DNA of 64,000 nt, taken from Thalassotalea sp. Its GTDB lineage: Bacteria; Pseudomonadota; Gammaproteobacteria; Enterobacterales; Alteromonadaceae. A model generated the notes under the pieces. It searched no databases. It was not told the DNA's origin and saw only the letters and a list, made by a program, of their open reading frames with translations. Of this stretch, positions 28,996-38,348 are shown piece after piece. The position numbers and the translations under genes were made by a program. The DNA is taken from NCBI GenBank assembly GCA_022448425.1, contig JAKVCY010000005.1, positions 62,001 through 126,000 on the forward strand. The letters are read 5' to 3'. How positions within the stretch are numbered: position 1 is the first letter of the stretch; every line of letters starts with the position of its first letter.

Positions 28996-30252
28996 CTAAG
29001 GTACAAGGGTATCAATAACTAGCTCGATAGGAGCTGAAGTCGTTACGTCTATTTTGGAGACCTCGGCTTTGAAGTCACCGGAATTTATACCAGCACCGCC
29101 AAGCTTAGACACTACCGCATAAATGTTAACTTCACTGATATCGCTTAGTTTCATTTGTGGTGTCATCGCACGCGCGTCATTTAACACGACTTGAGTAGGC
29201 AAATCAGACGCCATTAGCTTCACAGCTGCAACTGGCATTCGACCACCTTCCGCAGGTACGGCATATATAAATACGACTCTGTCTTCACCTTGGTTCAACT
29301 GAGCCACAAACTCGTCCGATAAACTAACATTTAACATAAGTTGCGGTCCGGCATCAGCAGTTGCTTCAGTTTCACCATTAGTTAACGCTAGGCGGCTTTT
29401 TGCTTCGCCAATAGCGCCTTGCAATGCTTCAATGTTCACTGTTGGTCGCCCGACATCAACTACCTTTTGCCAATAATCAATCGCTTGTTGATATGACTGG
29501 TTGATGAAGTTGTGCATCCCAAGCAAGATGTTGGTTGAAGGGTCTAGAGCATCCAAAGAAAGCGCCTGATCGATTAACGCTTGAACCTCCGGTGTAATTT
29601 GTTGGTTGGCAGCATAGTAAGTTGCTTGAGCTTTAGCACCAATTAAATCGGCTTGTTCACCCTCAATCACGATAACTTTATCAAAGGCAACAATGGCATT
29701 AGCGAAATCACCTACGCCAACGTAAAGTTGACCTAAGCTATACCAAGCATCAGCATTGTTAGGTTCGCTCGCTACCTGTTGTTGAAGTTGAGCAAGCTGC
29801 GCTTCCATCTGTGCTGCCTGTGCTTGTTGTGGTGATTCAGCATCTGCAGCAATGCGAGGGTGTGAAAGTGCCTTGTATGCACCTTGCTTGCTATACATAA
29901 CCAAGCTAAAAATGAGTACGAAGAAACTCAGGCTAATCGGCCAAATAACGGAAAGTCGCTGAGAGCTCTTTTCTTTCACTAACTGTTCAGCACTGGCTTG
30001 TTCCATGTCCTGCACTAAGCTTTTATCAAGCTCAGCAAGCAGGTATTCATAGCTTTCCTGGTCGATATTGCCTTCGCGATAATCTTTTTCAATTTCTTGT
30101 TTATGCTCTTTATACAGCGCAAAATTGGTATCTTCACGCACTTCATTAGAAAATGCTTCAACGTGTTGCTTACTACTGGCAATAAAGTGCCACCAAATAA
30201 CTGCTAAAAGTAGCAGGATAAAAACAATAATTAACACTAATACTTCAAACAT
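28996..30252 (-). CDS. ccmI: Cytochrome c maturation protein CcmI
   Basis: CcmI is an apocytochrome c chaperone that passes unfolded apocytochrome to the CcmFH ligation complex. It has 418 residues: a first membrane helix (about 2-22), a cytoplasmic loop with a leucine-rich stretch, a second helix (about 100-119), then periplasmic TPR repeats (NADAWYSLGQLYVGVGDFANAI and following) and a C-terminal domain. It is the last gene of ccmFGHI, starting three bases after ccmH. Confidence 0.92.
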   Translation of the reverse strand: MFEVLVLIIVFILLLLAVIWWHFIASSKQHVEAFSNEVREDTNFALYKEHKQEIEKDYREGNIDQESYEYLLAELDKSLVQDMEQASAEQLVKEKSSQRLSVIWPISLSFFVLIFSLVMYSKQGAYKALSHPRIAADAESPQQAQAAQMEAQLAQLQQQVASEPNNADAWYSLGQLYVGVGDFANAIVAFDKVIVIEGEQADLIGAKAQATYYAANQQITPEVQALIDQALSLDALDPSTNILLGMHNFINQSYQQAIDYWQKVVDVGRPTVNIEALQGAIGEAKSRLALTNGETEATADAGPQLMLNVSLSDEFVAQLNQGEDRVVFIYAVPAEGGRMPVAAVKLMASDLPTQVVLNDARAMTPQMKLSDISEVNIYAVVSKLGGAGINSGDFKAEVSKIDVTTSAPIELVIDTLVP

Positions 30253-30255
30253 GGG

Positions 30256-30726
30256 CTAGTCTTTTTCTGCCAAAATTTTATCAAGTTTCTGTTGCTGCTC
30301 TTCAGACAGCTCGAGTTCTTTGTGCGATGCTGATTTCTTAAGAGCAACCATCACAACAATTAACACACCGATGAGTAAGATAACCGCTGGACCAAACCAA
30401 AGTACATAAGTTAGTTCATTGATTTTCGGGCGATACAGCACAAAGTCACCATAGCGGTCTACCATGTAGCTGGTAATTTCCATGTCAGCTTTGCCTTGCT
30501 TGAGCATAGTGTAAACTTCGTTGCGCAGGTCGATAGCAATTTGCGAATTTGAATCTGCTAGGTTTTGGTTTTGACACTTAGGACAACGAAGTTCCTTTAC
30601 CAAAGACTGATAGCGCTTTTGCATAACAGGGTCAGTGAACTCGTGAGTTTCACTGGCTGCTGCATAAGCATTAACGCTTCCTGTAAACGCCATCAACAAG
30701 GCTAATATCGAAATTAACTTTGCCAT
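30256..30726 (-). CDS. ccmH: Cytochrome c maturation protein CcmH
   Basis: This periplasmic thiol oxidoreductase keeps the CXXCH heme motif reduced for ligation. It has 156 residues, with a signal peptide, the redox motif LRCPKCQNQNLADSNSQIA and one C-terminal membrane helix (about 104-126). This is the short CcmH form; the TPR part is the separate gene ccmI. It overlaps the ccmG stop by one base. Confidence 0.95.
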   Translation of the reverse strand: MAKLISILALLMAFTGSVNAYAAASETHEFTDPVMQKRYQSLVKELRCPKCQNQNLADSNSQIAIDLRNEVYTMLKQGKADMEITSYMVDRYGDFVLYRPKINELTYVLWFGPAVILLIGVLIVVMVALKKSASHKELELSEEQQQKLDKILAEKD

Positions 30727-31274
30727 TATTCACCTCGTGCTCTTTCTTGAGAAATTGTTTTAATCATAGGTGCAAATTCTCTTTGCCAAACGTCTGCGTC
30801 AATAGGACCAGCAAAACGCTTACGAATAATGCCATGATGGTCTATTACGAAAGTTTCTGGTGCAGCATAAACGCCCAAGTCTAGACCTAAGCGCCCAACC
30901 TCATCGAATACCGAGAATTGATAAGGGTCGCCTAAATCGTCTAACCATTTGACCGCTAAATCGCGTTCGTCTTTGTAATTCAAACCATACAAAGTCACTT
31001 GGCTGCTCTTAACGATATCAAGCAAATATGGATGCTCGTAGCGACATGAAGGGCACCAAGTTGCCCACACATTAAGCAATACAATATCGCCTTTAAGGTC
31101 TTCGGCTGTTAACTGCTTATTAGCATCTTTTAACTGGGTTAGTGTAAAAGCAGGAATAGGTTTCCCAACCAGAGCAGATGGTAATTCTTGCGGCTTTAAA
31201 AACAAGCCGCGATAAAGTACAACACAAAGCGCAATAAATACGATCAGCGGTAAAAAACGAATAACTTTTCCCAT
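30726..31274 (-). CDS. ccmG: Thioredoxin-like CcmG/DsbE
   Basis: CcmG is a membrane-anchored periplasmic thioredoxin that reduces apocytochrome c disulfides. It has 182 residues, an N-terminal anchor (about 7-25) and the active site WATWCPSC with the family's acidic neighbourhood, ending in the cis-Pro segment GVYAAPETFVID. It lies between ccmF and ccmH. Confidence 0.95.
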   Translation of the reverse strand: MGKVIRFLPLIVFIALCVVLYRGLFLKPQELPSALVGKPIPAFTLTQLKDANKQLTAEDLKGDIVLLNVWATWCPSCRYEHPYLLDIVKSSQVTLYGLNYKDERDLAVKWLDDLGDPYQFSVFDEVGRLGLDLGVYAAPETFVIDHHGIIRKRFAGPIDADVWQREFAPMIKTISQERARGE

Positions 31275-31284
31275 GTAAAACTAC

Positions 31285-33261
31285 TTATGCTGATTGAGTT
31301 GACGGCGACAGTTCACTATCGCTTGTTATTTTTTTAGTGTTTTTAGCACGTCGACGTTGACGGTATCGCTTATCCAACATTGACATCAAACCACCAAGTC
31401 CCATAAAGATTGCACCAAGCCAAATACAGCGAACAAAAGGCTTAATATGCACGCGAATCGCCCATGCACCTTGTCCTAATGGATCACCTAAAGCTAAGTA
31501 CACATCGCGGGTTAAACCTGGGTCAATCGCAGCTTCTGTCATGCCCATGGTTTGCACCATGTAAGTTCTGCGTTCTGGCTTTAATAACGCCACGAACTCT
31601 TCACCTTGGTAAACCTCTAACTGGCCTTGTTCAGCCGTGTAGTTCGGCCCTTGAACCGGTTTAATACCATTGAATTTGATAGTGTAACCATCAACTACAG
31701 CGCTATCACCAGCGGTCATTCGAACATTAGTTTCTGTTTCATAAACTGAGACTAGCGTCACACCGACAACCGTTACCGCTACACCAAAATGAGCAATGGT
31801 CATGCCTAATTGGCTCATTGATAATTTACCCGTCAACTTCAGTTGATTAACTGCTTCTTTAATAACAACTAAAGCCACCCAAGTCGCTAGTGCCATACCC
31901 AAGCTAACTAGCCAGTCGAATGCACCACCGTATAGGAACGGGAAAGTAAGACCAACAACAACACTCGCCACTGTAATAGGGTTAATTTGCTTACGCAGTT
32001 CACCTTGTTTAGCTTTTTTCCAGCGAATCAATGGCCCTATTCCCATTGCCACGAAAAGCAAGCACATCATAGGAACAAAGACTGCGTTAAAGTACGGAGG
32101 ACCTACTGAAATTTTGCCTAAACCAAGCGCGTCAATAAATAGCGGATATAACGTACCCAACATAACAGTCACTGCCGACACCACAAGGATAACGTTAGCC
32201 ACTAATAAGGCTGTTTCGCGAGAGTAGAATGAGAAACGAGAGAACGATTGCACATTACTGGCTCTAAATGCGTACAAGGTCAACGAGCCTCCTACCGCGA
32301 TAGCCAATAATAATAGGATAAATGCACCGCGCGTTGGGTCTGCTGCAAACGAGTGAACCGAAGTGATAACACCCGAACGAACAATAAAGGTACCCAATAA
32401 GCTCAAGCTAAATGCAAATATTGCTAGCAACACAGTCCAGTTTCTAAAGGCACCACGTTTTTCAGTTACGGCAAGTGAGTGAATAAGCGCCGTACCAACA
32501 AGCCAAGGCATGAATGATGCGTTTTCTACTGGATCCCAGAACCACCAGCCGCCCCAGCCTAGTTCGTAATAAGCCCACCAGCTACCTAGCGCGATACCTA
32601 GTGTTAAGAATATCCAAGCGCCAACTGTCCAAGGACGCGACCAACGTGCCCACGCGGCGTCCATTTTGCCACACATTAAGGCAGCAACGGCAAATGCAAA
32701 AGCTACTGAGAATCCTACATAACCCATGTATAGCATCGGCGGATGCACAATCAAGCCAACATCTTGTAATAGTGGGTTTAAGTCTCGCCCTTCCATTGGC
32801 ACATTTGGCCACAGGCGTTCAAATGGGTTTGAAGTCAATAAGGTAAATACCATAAAGCCCACAGAAATCATGCCAAGAACGGCTAACACCCGGGCAATAA
32901 ATGCTTGCTCGATATTCTTACTAAACTGGGCTACAGTCATTGTCCAAGCAGTTAACGAGAACACCCATAATAAAAGTGAGCCTTCATGTCCGCCCCACAC
33001 AGCGCTGATCTTGAAATAATAAGGTAGATGGCTATTGGAGTGACCAGCAATGTAACGAACAGAGAAGTCGTCAACGACAAAACTGTAACCAAGAATAACG
33101 AGACTAATCGTTGTAAAAATAAACATACCAAAGGTCAATGGTTTAGCATAACCAGCAAGTTTAGGTTGGTTAGCGTAAACACCAATTAGCGGTATGGTCG
33201 ATAGACACATAGCAAACGCTAAAGCGATGATCAGGGAAAAATGCCCTAACTCAGGAATCAT
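31285..33261 (-). CDS. ccmF: Cytochrome c heme lyase subunit CcmF
   Basis: CcmF is the core of the heme ligation complex, attaching heme from CcmE to apocytochrome c. It is a large multi-helix inner-membrane protein of about 658 residues. The tryptophan-rich heme motif WGGWWFWDPVENASFMPWL and conserved histidines (GGHEGS, LIHSLAV) are present. The start at 33261 (MIPELGHFSL) has GGAGAAG 5 bases before it and is preferred over the longer in-frame ATG at 33294. It begins the leftward ccmFGHI operon, divergent from ccmABCDE with a 260-base shared promoter region. Confidence 0.96.
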   Translation of the reverse strand: MIPELGHFSLIIALAFAMCLSTIPLIGVYANQPKLAGYAKPLTFGMFIFTTISLVILGYSFVVDDFSVRYIAGHSNSHLPYYFKISAVWGGHEGSLLLWVFSLTAWTMTVAQFSKNIEQAFIARVLAVLGMISVGFMVFTLLTSNPFERLWPNVPMEGRDLNPLLQDVGLIVHPPMLYMGYVGFSVAFAFAVAALMCGKMDAAWARWSRPWTVGAWIFLTLGIALGSWWAYYELGWGGWWFWDPVENASFMPWLVGTALIHSLAVTEKRGAFRNWTVLLAIFAFSLSLLGTFIVRSGVITSVHSFAADPTRGAFILLLLAIAVGGSLTLYAFRASNVQSFSRFSFYSRETALLVANVILVVSAVTVMLGTLYPLFIDALGLGKISVGPPYFNAVFVPMMCLLFVAMGIGPLIRWKKAKQGELRKQINPITVASVVVGLTFPFLYGGAFDWLVSLGMALATWVALVVIKEAVNQLKLTGKLSMSQLGMTIAHFGVAVTVVGVTLVSVYETETNVRMTAGDSAVVDGYTIKFNGIKPVQGPNYTAEQGQLEVYQGEEFVALLKPERRTYMVQTMGMTEAAIDPGLTRDVYLALGDPLGQGAWAIRVHIKPFVRCIWLGAIFMGLGGLMSMLDKRYRQRRRAKNTKKITSDSELSPSTQSA

Positions 33262-33521
33262 GTACTTCTCCAATAGCCTGCAATATTGCTGCACACCTCG
33301 TTAGAAATGCGCTAAAAAAACGCGAAGATTCTATCATTATTCACCAAAATTAATCAGTATTAAACCAAAGTAAATCGCTACAATTTATGTCTATTTCATG
33401 ATTTGTCACAATAAAAATGCAATCGCTTGGTTTCTGAACTTTTTCGTAGTTAACGATTTGGTGTATGATAGCCACCATACTAATTTACTCATCACCTATA
33501 TAACTAGCCGAAGTAAGTCTT

Positions 33522-34160
33522 TTGTCTAATTCATCTCCTCTTGTTCAAGCTGAGCACTTAACCTGTGTCCGAGAAGACCGCATCCTTTTCGATCAACTGT
33601 CGTTTGCAATTAACGCGGGTGACATAGTACAAGTAGAAGGGCCAAACGGCGCAGGCAAAACCAGTCTGTTAAGATTACTTGCGGGCTTATCTCAACCATA
33701 TGAAGGCTCAATTAGCTACTTAGGTAAATCTATTGTCCAATACGCCGAGCAATATCATCAGGATCTGCTTTATCTAGGGCATATGCCAGGGGTAAAAGCA
33801 GAATTAAGTGCACAAGAAAACTTAGCCTTTGATCTAGCAATATCAGGTGGTGATTCATCGCTTGCAGAAGATACACTGGCAAAGGTTAATTTACTTGGCT
33901 TTGAAGATGTAACTGCGTCACATTTAAGTGCTGGTCAACACCGCAGAATCGCACTTGCAAGGCTTTGGCAGTCGAATGCAAAAGTTTGGATTTTAGATGA
34001 ACCATTTACTGCTATCGACAAGCAAGGTGTTGCCGCGTTGGAGCAACTTTTTGTTGAACATGCCCAAAATGGCGGCTGTGTGATATTAACTACTCACCAA
34101 GATTTAGCCTTGCCAGAAAACATGGTGAAGAAAATAACCTTGGCTTACAGGTTGTTCTAG
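33522..34160 (+). CDS. ccmA: Heme exporter ATP-binding protein CcmA
   Basis: CcmA is the ATPase of the CcmABCD complex that releases holo-CcmE. It has 212 residues, Walker [10 protein letters not shown], signature [13 protein letters not shown] and Walker B WILDEPF. The start is a TTG; no ATG or GTG lies before the conserved domain. It is first of ccmABCDE; ccmB follows after 3 bases. Confidence 0.94.
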   Translation: MSNSSPLVQAEHLTCVREDRILFDQLSFAINAGDIVQVEGPNGAGKTSLLRLLAGLSQPYEGSISYLGKSIVQYAEQYHQDLLYLGHMPGVKAELSAQENLAFDLAISGGDSSLAEDTLAKVNLLGFEDVTASHLSAGQHRRIALARLWQSNAKVWILDEPFTAIDKQGVAALEQLFVEHAQNGGCVILTTHQDLALPENMVKKITLAYRLF

Positions 34161-34163
34161 ATT

Positions 34164-34847
34164 ATGTCGTCTTTATCTTACCGCCAAACATTCGCTCTCG
34201 TACTAAAACGTGACTTAACAATAGCCTTTCGTCATAAAGACGAAATGCTTAATCCACTGCTGTTCTTTATTATCGTTGTCACATTGTTTCCGCTAGGTAT
34301 AGGCCCACAAGCTAATACGTTGGCAAAGATTGCACCGGGTATTATTTGGGTGTCGGCACTATTGGCAACACTGTTGTCACTTGATCGTTTGTTTAAAGCT
34401 GATCATAACGATGGTTCATTAGAACAAATGCTAATTAGCCCACAACCACTGTTTATATTTACCTTGGCTAAAATTACTGCCCATTGGTTATTAACGGGGT
34501 TACCGCTTATTCTGGTTGCTCCAATATTAGCCGCGCTGCTTTATTTACCAGAGCAGAGTTATTCAGCACTATTTTTGACCTTGTTGCTAGGTACGCCCGT
34601 ATTAAGTTTCATGGGCGCGATCGGCGCGGCATTGACTGTGGGCGTAAAAAAAGGGGGCGTATTACTCAGCCTCATCGTTTTGCCTTTGTACATTCCTGTC
34701 CTAATTTTTGCGACAAGCGCAATAGATACCGCAAGCTTGAACTTACCCTATAACGGACAACTTGCTATAATTGCCGCGCTATTTTTTGGCTCTTTAACAT
34801 TAGCTCCTTTTGCAGTGGGAGCAGCTTTAAAAGTGAGTACTAACTAA
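34164..34847 (+). CDS. ccmB: Heme exporter membrane protein CcmB
   Basis: CcmB is the membrane subunit of the CcmABCD ABC complex. It has 227 residues with six hydrophobic segments. Family features include KRDLTIAFRHKDEMLNPLLFF near the N-terminus (about residues 14-34) and the later LPLYIPVLIFAT. It is tightly packed between ccmA and ccmC. Confidence 0.95.
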   Translation: MSSLSYRQTFALVLKRDLTIAFRHKDEMLNPLLFFIIVVTLFPLGIGPQANTLAKIAPGIIWVSALLATLLSLDRLFKADHNDGSLEQMLISPQPLFIFTLAKITAHWLLTGLPLILVAPILAALLYLPEQSYSALFLTLLLGTPVLSFMGAIGAALTVGVKKGGVLLSLIVLPLYIPVLIFATSAIDTASLNLPYNGQLAIIAALFFGSLTLAPFAVGAALKVSTN

Positions 34848-35591
34848 ATGTGGAAATGGTTACATCCCTACGCTAACCCTGAAGTGTCTTATCACTTTGC
34901 TGGCAAACTTAAACCTTGGCTCGGTTTGTCAAGTGCGTTATTGCTGACTGTTGGTTTAATTTGGGCACTTTTATTCGCACCAGCTGACTATCAACAAGGG
35001 GAAAGTTTCAGAATTTTCTACATTCACGTACCTAGTGCGATTCTCTCAATGAGCATCTACCTAGCAATGGCTATTGCTGCGCTAAGTAGCCTAGTTTGGC
35101 AAGTGAGACTAGCCGACGCATCAGCTGCCGCGTTAGCACCTATTGGTGCAGTATTTACTGCAATTGCCTTATTAACAGGTGCAGCGTGGGGTAAACCTAT
35201 GTGGGGCACTTGGTGGGTGTGGGATGCCAGGCTTACGTCAGAGCTTATTTTACTATTCCTCTACCTCGGTGTTATTGCCTTACACAACGCATTCGACGAC
35301 AAGCAAATGGCAGGTAAAGCAGCCGGCATCTTAGCGCTAGTTGGTGTTATCAACTTACCTATTATTAAATACTCTGTTGAATGGTGGAATACACTCCACC
35401 AAGGGCCGACGGTATCAAAACTAGGTGCGCCAGCAATGGCTTCTGAAATGTACTGGCCATTCGTTCTATGCTTCTTCGGATTTGCGCTTTTAGTGGGTGC
35501 AGTAGCGTGTGTTCGCTTTCAAACAGAGATCATCACACGCAATAAAATGCGTCCTTGGGTGCGTAATCTTGTCACAAGTGAGGTTAACTAA
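34848..35591 (+). CDS. ccmC: Heme handling protein CcmC
   Basis: CcmC transfers heme to the chaperone CcmE. It has 247 residues and six membrane helices. The WWD heme motif is WGKPMWGTWWVWDARLTSEL (about 123-142), and the flanking periplasmic histidines are in FYIHVPSA and NTLHQGPTV. It follows ccmB with no gap and touches ccmD. Confidence 0.96.
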   Translation: MWKWLHPYANPEVSYHFAGKLKPWLGLSSALLLTVGLIWALLFAPADYQQGESFRIFYIHVPSAILSMSIYLAMAIAALSSLVWQVRLADASAAALAPIGAVFTAIALLTGAAWGKPMWGTWWVWDARLTSELILLFLYLGVIALHNAFDDKQMAGKAAGILALVGVINLPIIKYSVEWWNTLHQGPTVSKLGAPAMASEMYWPFVLCFFGFALLVGAVACVRFQTEIITRNKMRPWVRNLVTSEVN

Positions 35592-35812
35592 TGCAGTTTG
35601 ACAGTTTTGCTTCTTTTCTTGATATGGGCGGCTATGCCTTCTATGTTTGGCTTAGCTTCGGTGCTTCAGCAGCATTAATATTGTTACTAATATTTTCCAC
35701 GCTATTTTCACACAAAAATGCACGTGCCAATATCGCGCGTCAAGTAAAGCGAGAGCAGCGCTTACAGCAAGCTCAAGCACAAGCTAATGTGTCGGAATCG
35801 ACCAGCCAGTAA
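35591..35812 (+). CDS. ccmD: Heme exporter protein CcmD
   Basis: CcmD is a small single-span protein that stabilises the CcmC-CcmE complex. It has 73 residues. The conserved N-terminal MGGYAFYVWLSFG leads into one helix and a basic, Gln/Ala-rich cytoplasmic tail. Its start overlaps the ccmC stop by one base. Confidence 0.92.
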   Translation: MQFDSFASFLDMGGYAFYVWLSFGASAALILLLIFSTLFSHKNARANIARQVKREQRLQQAQAQANVSESTSQ

Positions 35813-35824
35813 CGAGGTTTATTC

Positions 35825-36337
35825 ATGAATCCAAGACGTAAAAAACGTTTAACCATAGTTTTATCTGTATTAACAGGCTTAGGCGTTGTATCAGGTTTAG
35901 TGCTTTATGCGCTGAGTCAGAATATAGATTTATTCTACAAGCCATCAGAAGTTCACTACGGTAAAGAGGACACTGGCTTAAAGGCACAAATAGGACAGCG
36001 CTTACGCGTTGGCGGGTTAGTAGTGCCAGAGAGTATTGTCCGTGACCAAGACAGTTTAAAAGTGTCTTTTCGTTTAGCCGATATGAAAATGCCTATCAGT
36101 TTTAGCGAAGACGACCCAATGATCACTATCAAGTACGACGGCATACTGCCTGACCTGTTTCGCGAAGGCCAAGGTATCGTTGCTAACGGTACACTAATGG
36201 ACGGTTTTATTATCAATGCTAGCGAAGTTTTAGCGAAGCATGACGAAAACTACATGCCAAAAGAGTTGGCAGATGGTGCTGGTGAAAAACACAGTAAGCC
36301 TTCCTACTCAAAAGAGCAGTTAGAAGGTAGTTACTAA
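35825..36337 (+). CDS. ccmE: Heme chaperone CcmE
   Basis: CcmE is a membrane-anchored periplasmic chaperone that carries heme covalently on a histidine. It has 170 residues: a basic N-terminus, an anchor helix (about 10-28), a beta-barrel OB-like domain (FRLADMKMPISF, VANGTLMDGFIINASEVLAKH) and the heme-binding segment HDENYMP. It is last in ccmABCDE, followed by a terminator. Confidence 0.96.
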   Translation: MNPRRKKRLTIVLSVLTGLGVVSGLVLYALSQNIDLFYKPSEVHYGKEDTGLKAQIGQRLRVGGLVVPESIVRDQDSLKVSFRLADMKMPISFSEDDPMITIKYDGILPDLFREGQGIVANGTLMDGFIINASEVLAKHDENYMPKELADGAGEKHSKPSYSKEQLEGSY

Positions 36338-36375
36338 ACTAATTGCCAGTCTTAGCAAAAGAAATTCATCTAAAT

Positions 36376-36402
36376 AAAAGCCAGCTCATTGCTGGCTTTT
36401 TT
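36376..36402 (+). terminator. Intrinsic terminator after ccmE
   Basis: AAAAGCCAGC (36376-36385) pairs with GCTGGCTTTT (36391-36400) around a 5-base loop, followed by more T. It ends ccmABCDE and may also serve the convergent gene at 36474. Confidence 0.88.
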
Positions 36403-36473
36403 ATAATTTAAATCCACCTGCCAATAGCAATTTCTATTTCGAAAAAGCCTTGTTAGAAGTCGATTGTACAGAC

Positions 36474-36827
36474 CTACATATTCGCAATCGATAACTCTTC
36501 AAAGCAGGCATAACGCCATTTGGTCGCTGATGCATTTTCTAGGTAAGCATCAAAGAACTTTTGCGCGTTTTCATCACCGTTAACAAAAGCGAATTTGAGG
36601 TTAGTTTGGAGGTGGGAGTGTAGTTGATCAATACGAACAATATCTCTAATTAACTCGCTTTGATAGGGAATTGTCTCTACTTGAGATAGGTCGATGACGA
36701 TGGTTTGAGCGGCCTCACTTCTATCATCATTATAAAAACCTTTCATTGCTCGAAAGATATTTTCTGCAGTTACATTCCCAGAGAATTTCCCGAGAAAATA
36801 ATAGCCGTGCCACGAGTGTTCAATCAA
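36474..36827 (-). CDS. Hypothetical STAS/SpoIIAA-like protein
   Basis: This is a 117-residue cytosolic protein. The alternation of strands and helices (TIVIDLSQVETIPY, then LKFAFVNGDENAQKFFDAYL) resembles small STAS/SpoIIAA-like domains, which act in signalling or membrane association; this is a weak fold-level guess. It stands alone between the ccm and nag loci. A homopolymer-rich, AT-rich leader (36828-36977) precedes it. Confidence 0.7.
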   Translation of the reverse strand: MIEHSWHGYYFLGKFSGNVTAENIFRAMKGFYNDDRSEAAQTIVIDLSQVETIPYQSELIRDIVRIDQLHSHLQTNLKFAFVNGDENAQKFFDAYLENASATKWRYACFEELSIANM

Positions 36828-36977
36828 AATCAGCTTCCTTACTGCTTAGTATCAATTGAACCTAATTTTTAGTTCAATTGATACTACTCTATGTCTTCGG
36901 TTCTAATCAAAAAAACAATGAAGTAAAGCAGTAATCAGCCAATGTAAACAAGGCTAAAATTTTATATTAAGACCCTG

Positions 36978-38270
36978 TTACCATTCAGTTTTTTTATGGC
37001 CACTTAAAGCATAGTAAAGAATAAATAGATAACTTGGAACCATCAGTGCATAAGCCCCCTGAGCACCTAAGCCGGCCACATTACCCAGACCAATAAGCAG
37101 TGGGCCTAACGCGCCACCGGCAATACCCATGATGAGTAAACCAGAGGCCGTCCCAGTTAAACGACCTAAACCACTTAATGCCAGCGGCCAAATTGCTGGC
37201 CATACCATGGCATTAGCAAAACCGAGTAATGCTATACACATAAGAGGATCAGGTAATTGCGGCCCACCAAATGGCACAAGAATTAGATTCGAAATCGCAA
37301 ATGAGTCGTTACTACCAAATACGACAGCGGCAACGGTAATGATGCCCGCAACGGCTGACATCACCAACGCATTAGGTTGTGACATGTATTTCGGGATAAG
37401 CGCAATACCTATGGCATAACCAATTAACATACACGCCATCGTATATGAGGTCATCATCGAATAATCGGCGATACCTATGGCTAAAGCATATGAACCAATG
37501 GTATCGGCGGCGATAACTTCGACCGCCACATAGAGCGCAATACCTACAACGCCAAGCACTAGATGTGGGTGCTTAAGCGCTTCTTTAACCTCACCTTTAG
37601 CATTAGGGTTTTCATCTTCAAACACTAGATCTGGTAACGGCGCAAACTTAGCAAATGCAGCAAAAATAAAGATCAATGCAGCAATAGCGATATAAGGCGC
37701 TACTAAACTGTTAGCCATAGCGCCTTTTTGCGCTTGAGTCAGCGTCTCACCTTCACCTGCAACCGCAGCTACCGTTACCATAGCGAAAATAATCGGTACA
37801 ACAACACCGGCAAATTTATTCAACAAACCCATAATACACACACGCACTGCTGCTGACTCTTCTGAGCCCATTTTCACCACGTATGGATTAACCGCTGTTT
37901 GCAATACAGTTTGACCAACACCGATTAAAAGCTGGGCAAATAAGAAGATTTCGATAGCCTGTAACTTGGCCGCAGGAATATAAAGTAACGCAGATGCAGC
38001 CATTACCGAACAACCAATTGCCATACCATTTTTGTAGCCCACGCGTTTGATTAACATGGCCGAAGGAATGCCCGCGATAGTTACCGCAATGTAAAAGGAT
38101 GAAATTATAAATGATGCTTGAATAGCCGAGAGCTCGAGCATTTGTTGTAAAAACGGTGTGATTGCGCCGTTTAACCAAGTTATACAGCCTAGAATAAAAA
38201 ACATTGAGCCAGCGAGTGCCATCGGCAGCAATGTGCTTTTATGCTGCTCCGCTAAAACTTGTGTATTCAT
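36978..38270 (-). CDS. nagP: N-acetylglucosamine MFS transporter NagP
   Basis: This sugar:proton symporter of the FucP-like major facilitator family imports N-acetylglucosamine without phosphorylation. It has about 430 residues and 12 hydrophobic segments. The start at 38270 (MNTQVLAEQ) follows GAGGAACG and is preferred over the longer frame. Identification rests on its place after nagA, nagB-II and nagK in one operon; the non-PTS uptake explains why a kinase gene is present. Confidence 0.88.
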   Translation of the reverse strand: MNTQVLAEQHKSTLLPMALAGSMFFILGCITWLNGAITPFLQQMLELSAIQASFIISSFYIAVTIAGIPSAMLIKRVGYKNGMAIGCSVMAASALLYIPAAKLQAIEIFLFAQLLIGVGQTVLQTAVNPYVVKMGSEESAAVRVCIMGLLNKFAGVVVPIIFAMVTVAAVAGEGETLTQAQKGAMANSLVAPYIAIAALIFIFAAFAKFAPLPDLVFEDENPNAKGEVKEALKHPHLVLGVVGIALYVAVEVIAADTIGSYALAIGIADYSMMTSYTMACMLIGYAIGIALIPKYMSQPNALVMSAVAGIITVAAVVFGSNDSFAISNLILVPFGGPQLPDPLMCIALLGFANAMVWPAIWPLALSGLGRLTGTASGLLIMGIAGGALGPLLIGLGNVAGLGAQGAYALMVPSYLFILYYALSGHKKTEW

Positions 38271-38348
38271 CTTGCGTTCCTCGTTGTGTTTGTTTTTATA
38301 ATTATTTATTAATAAACAATAACTTAAAGAGTATAACCAAATCACTTT

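Noticed and set aside
33262-33521. CRP or FNR site between ccmF and ccmA
   Set aside because: A TCACA half-site is present but the left half does not match, so it was not annotated.
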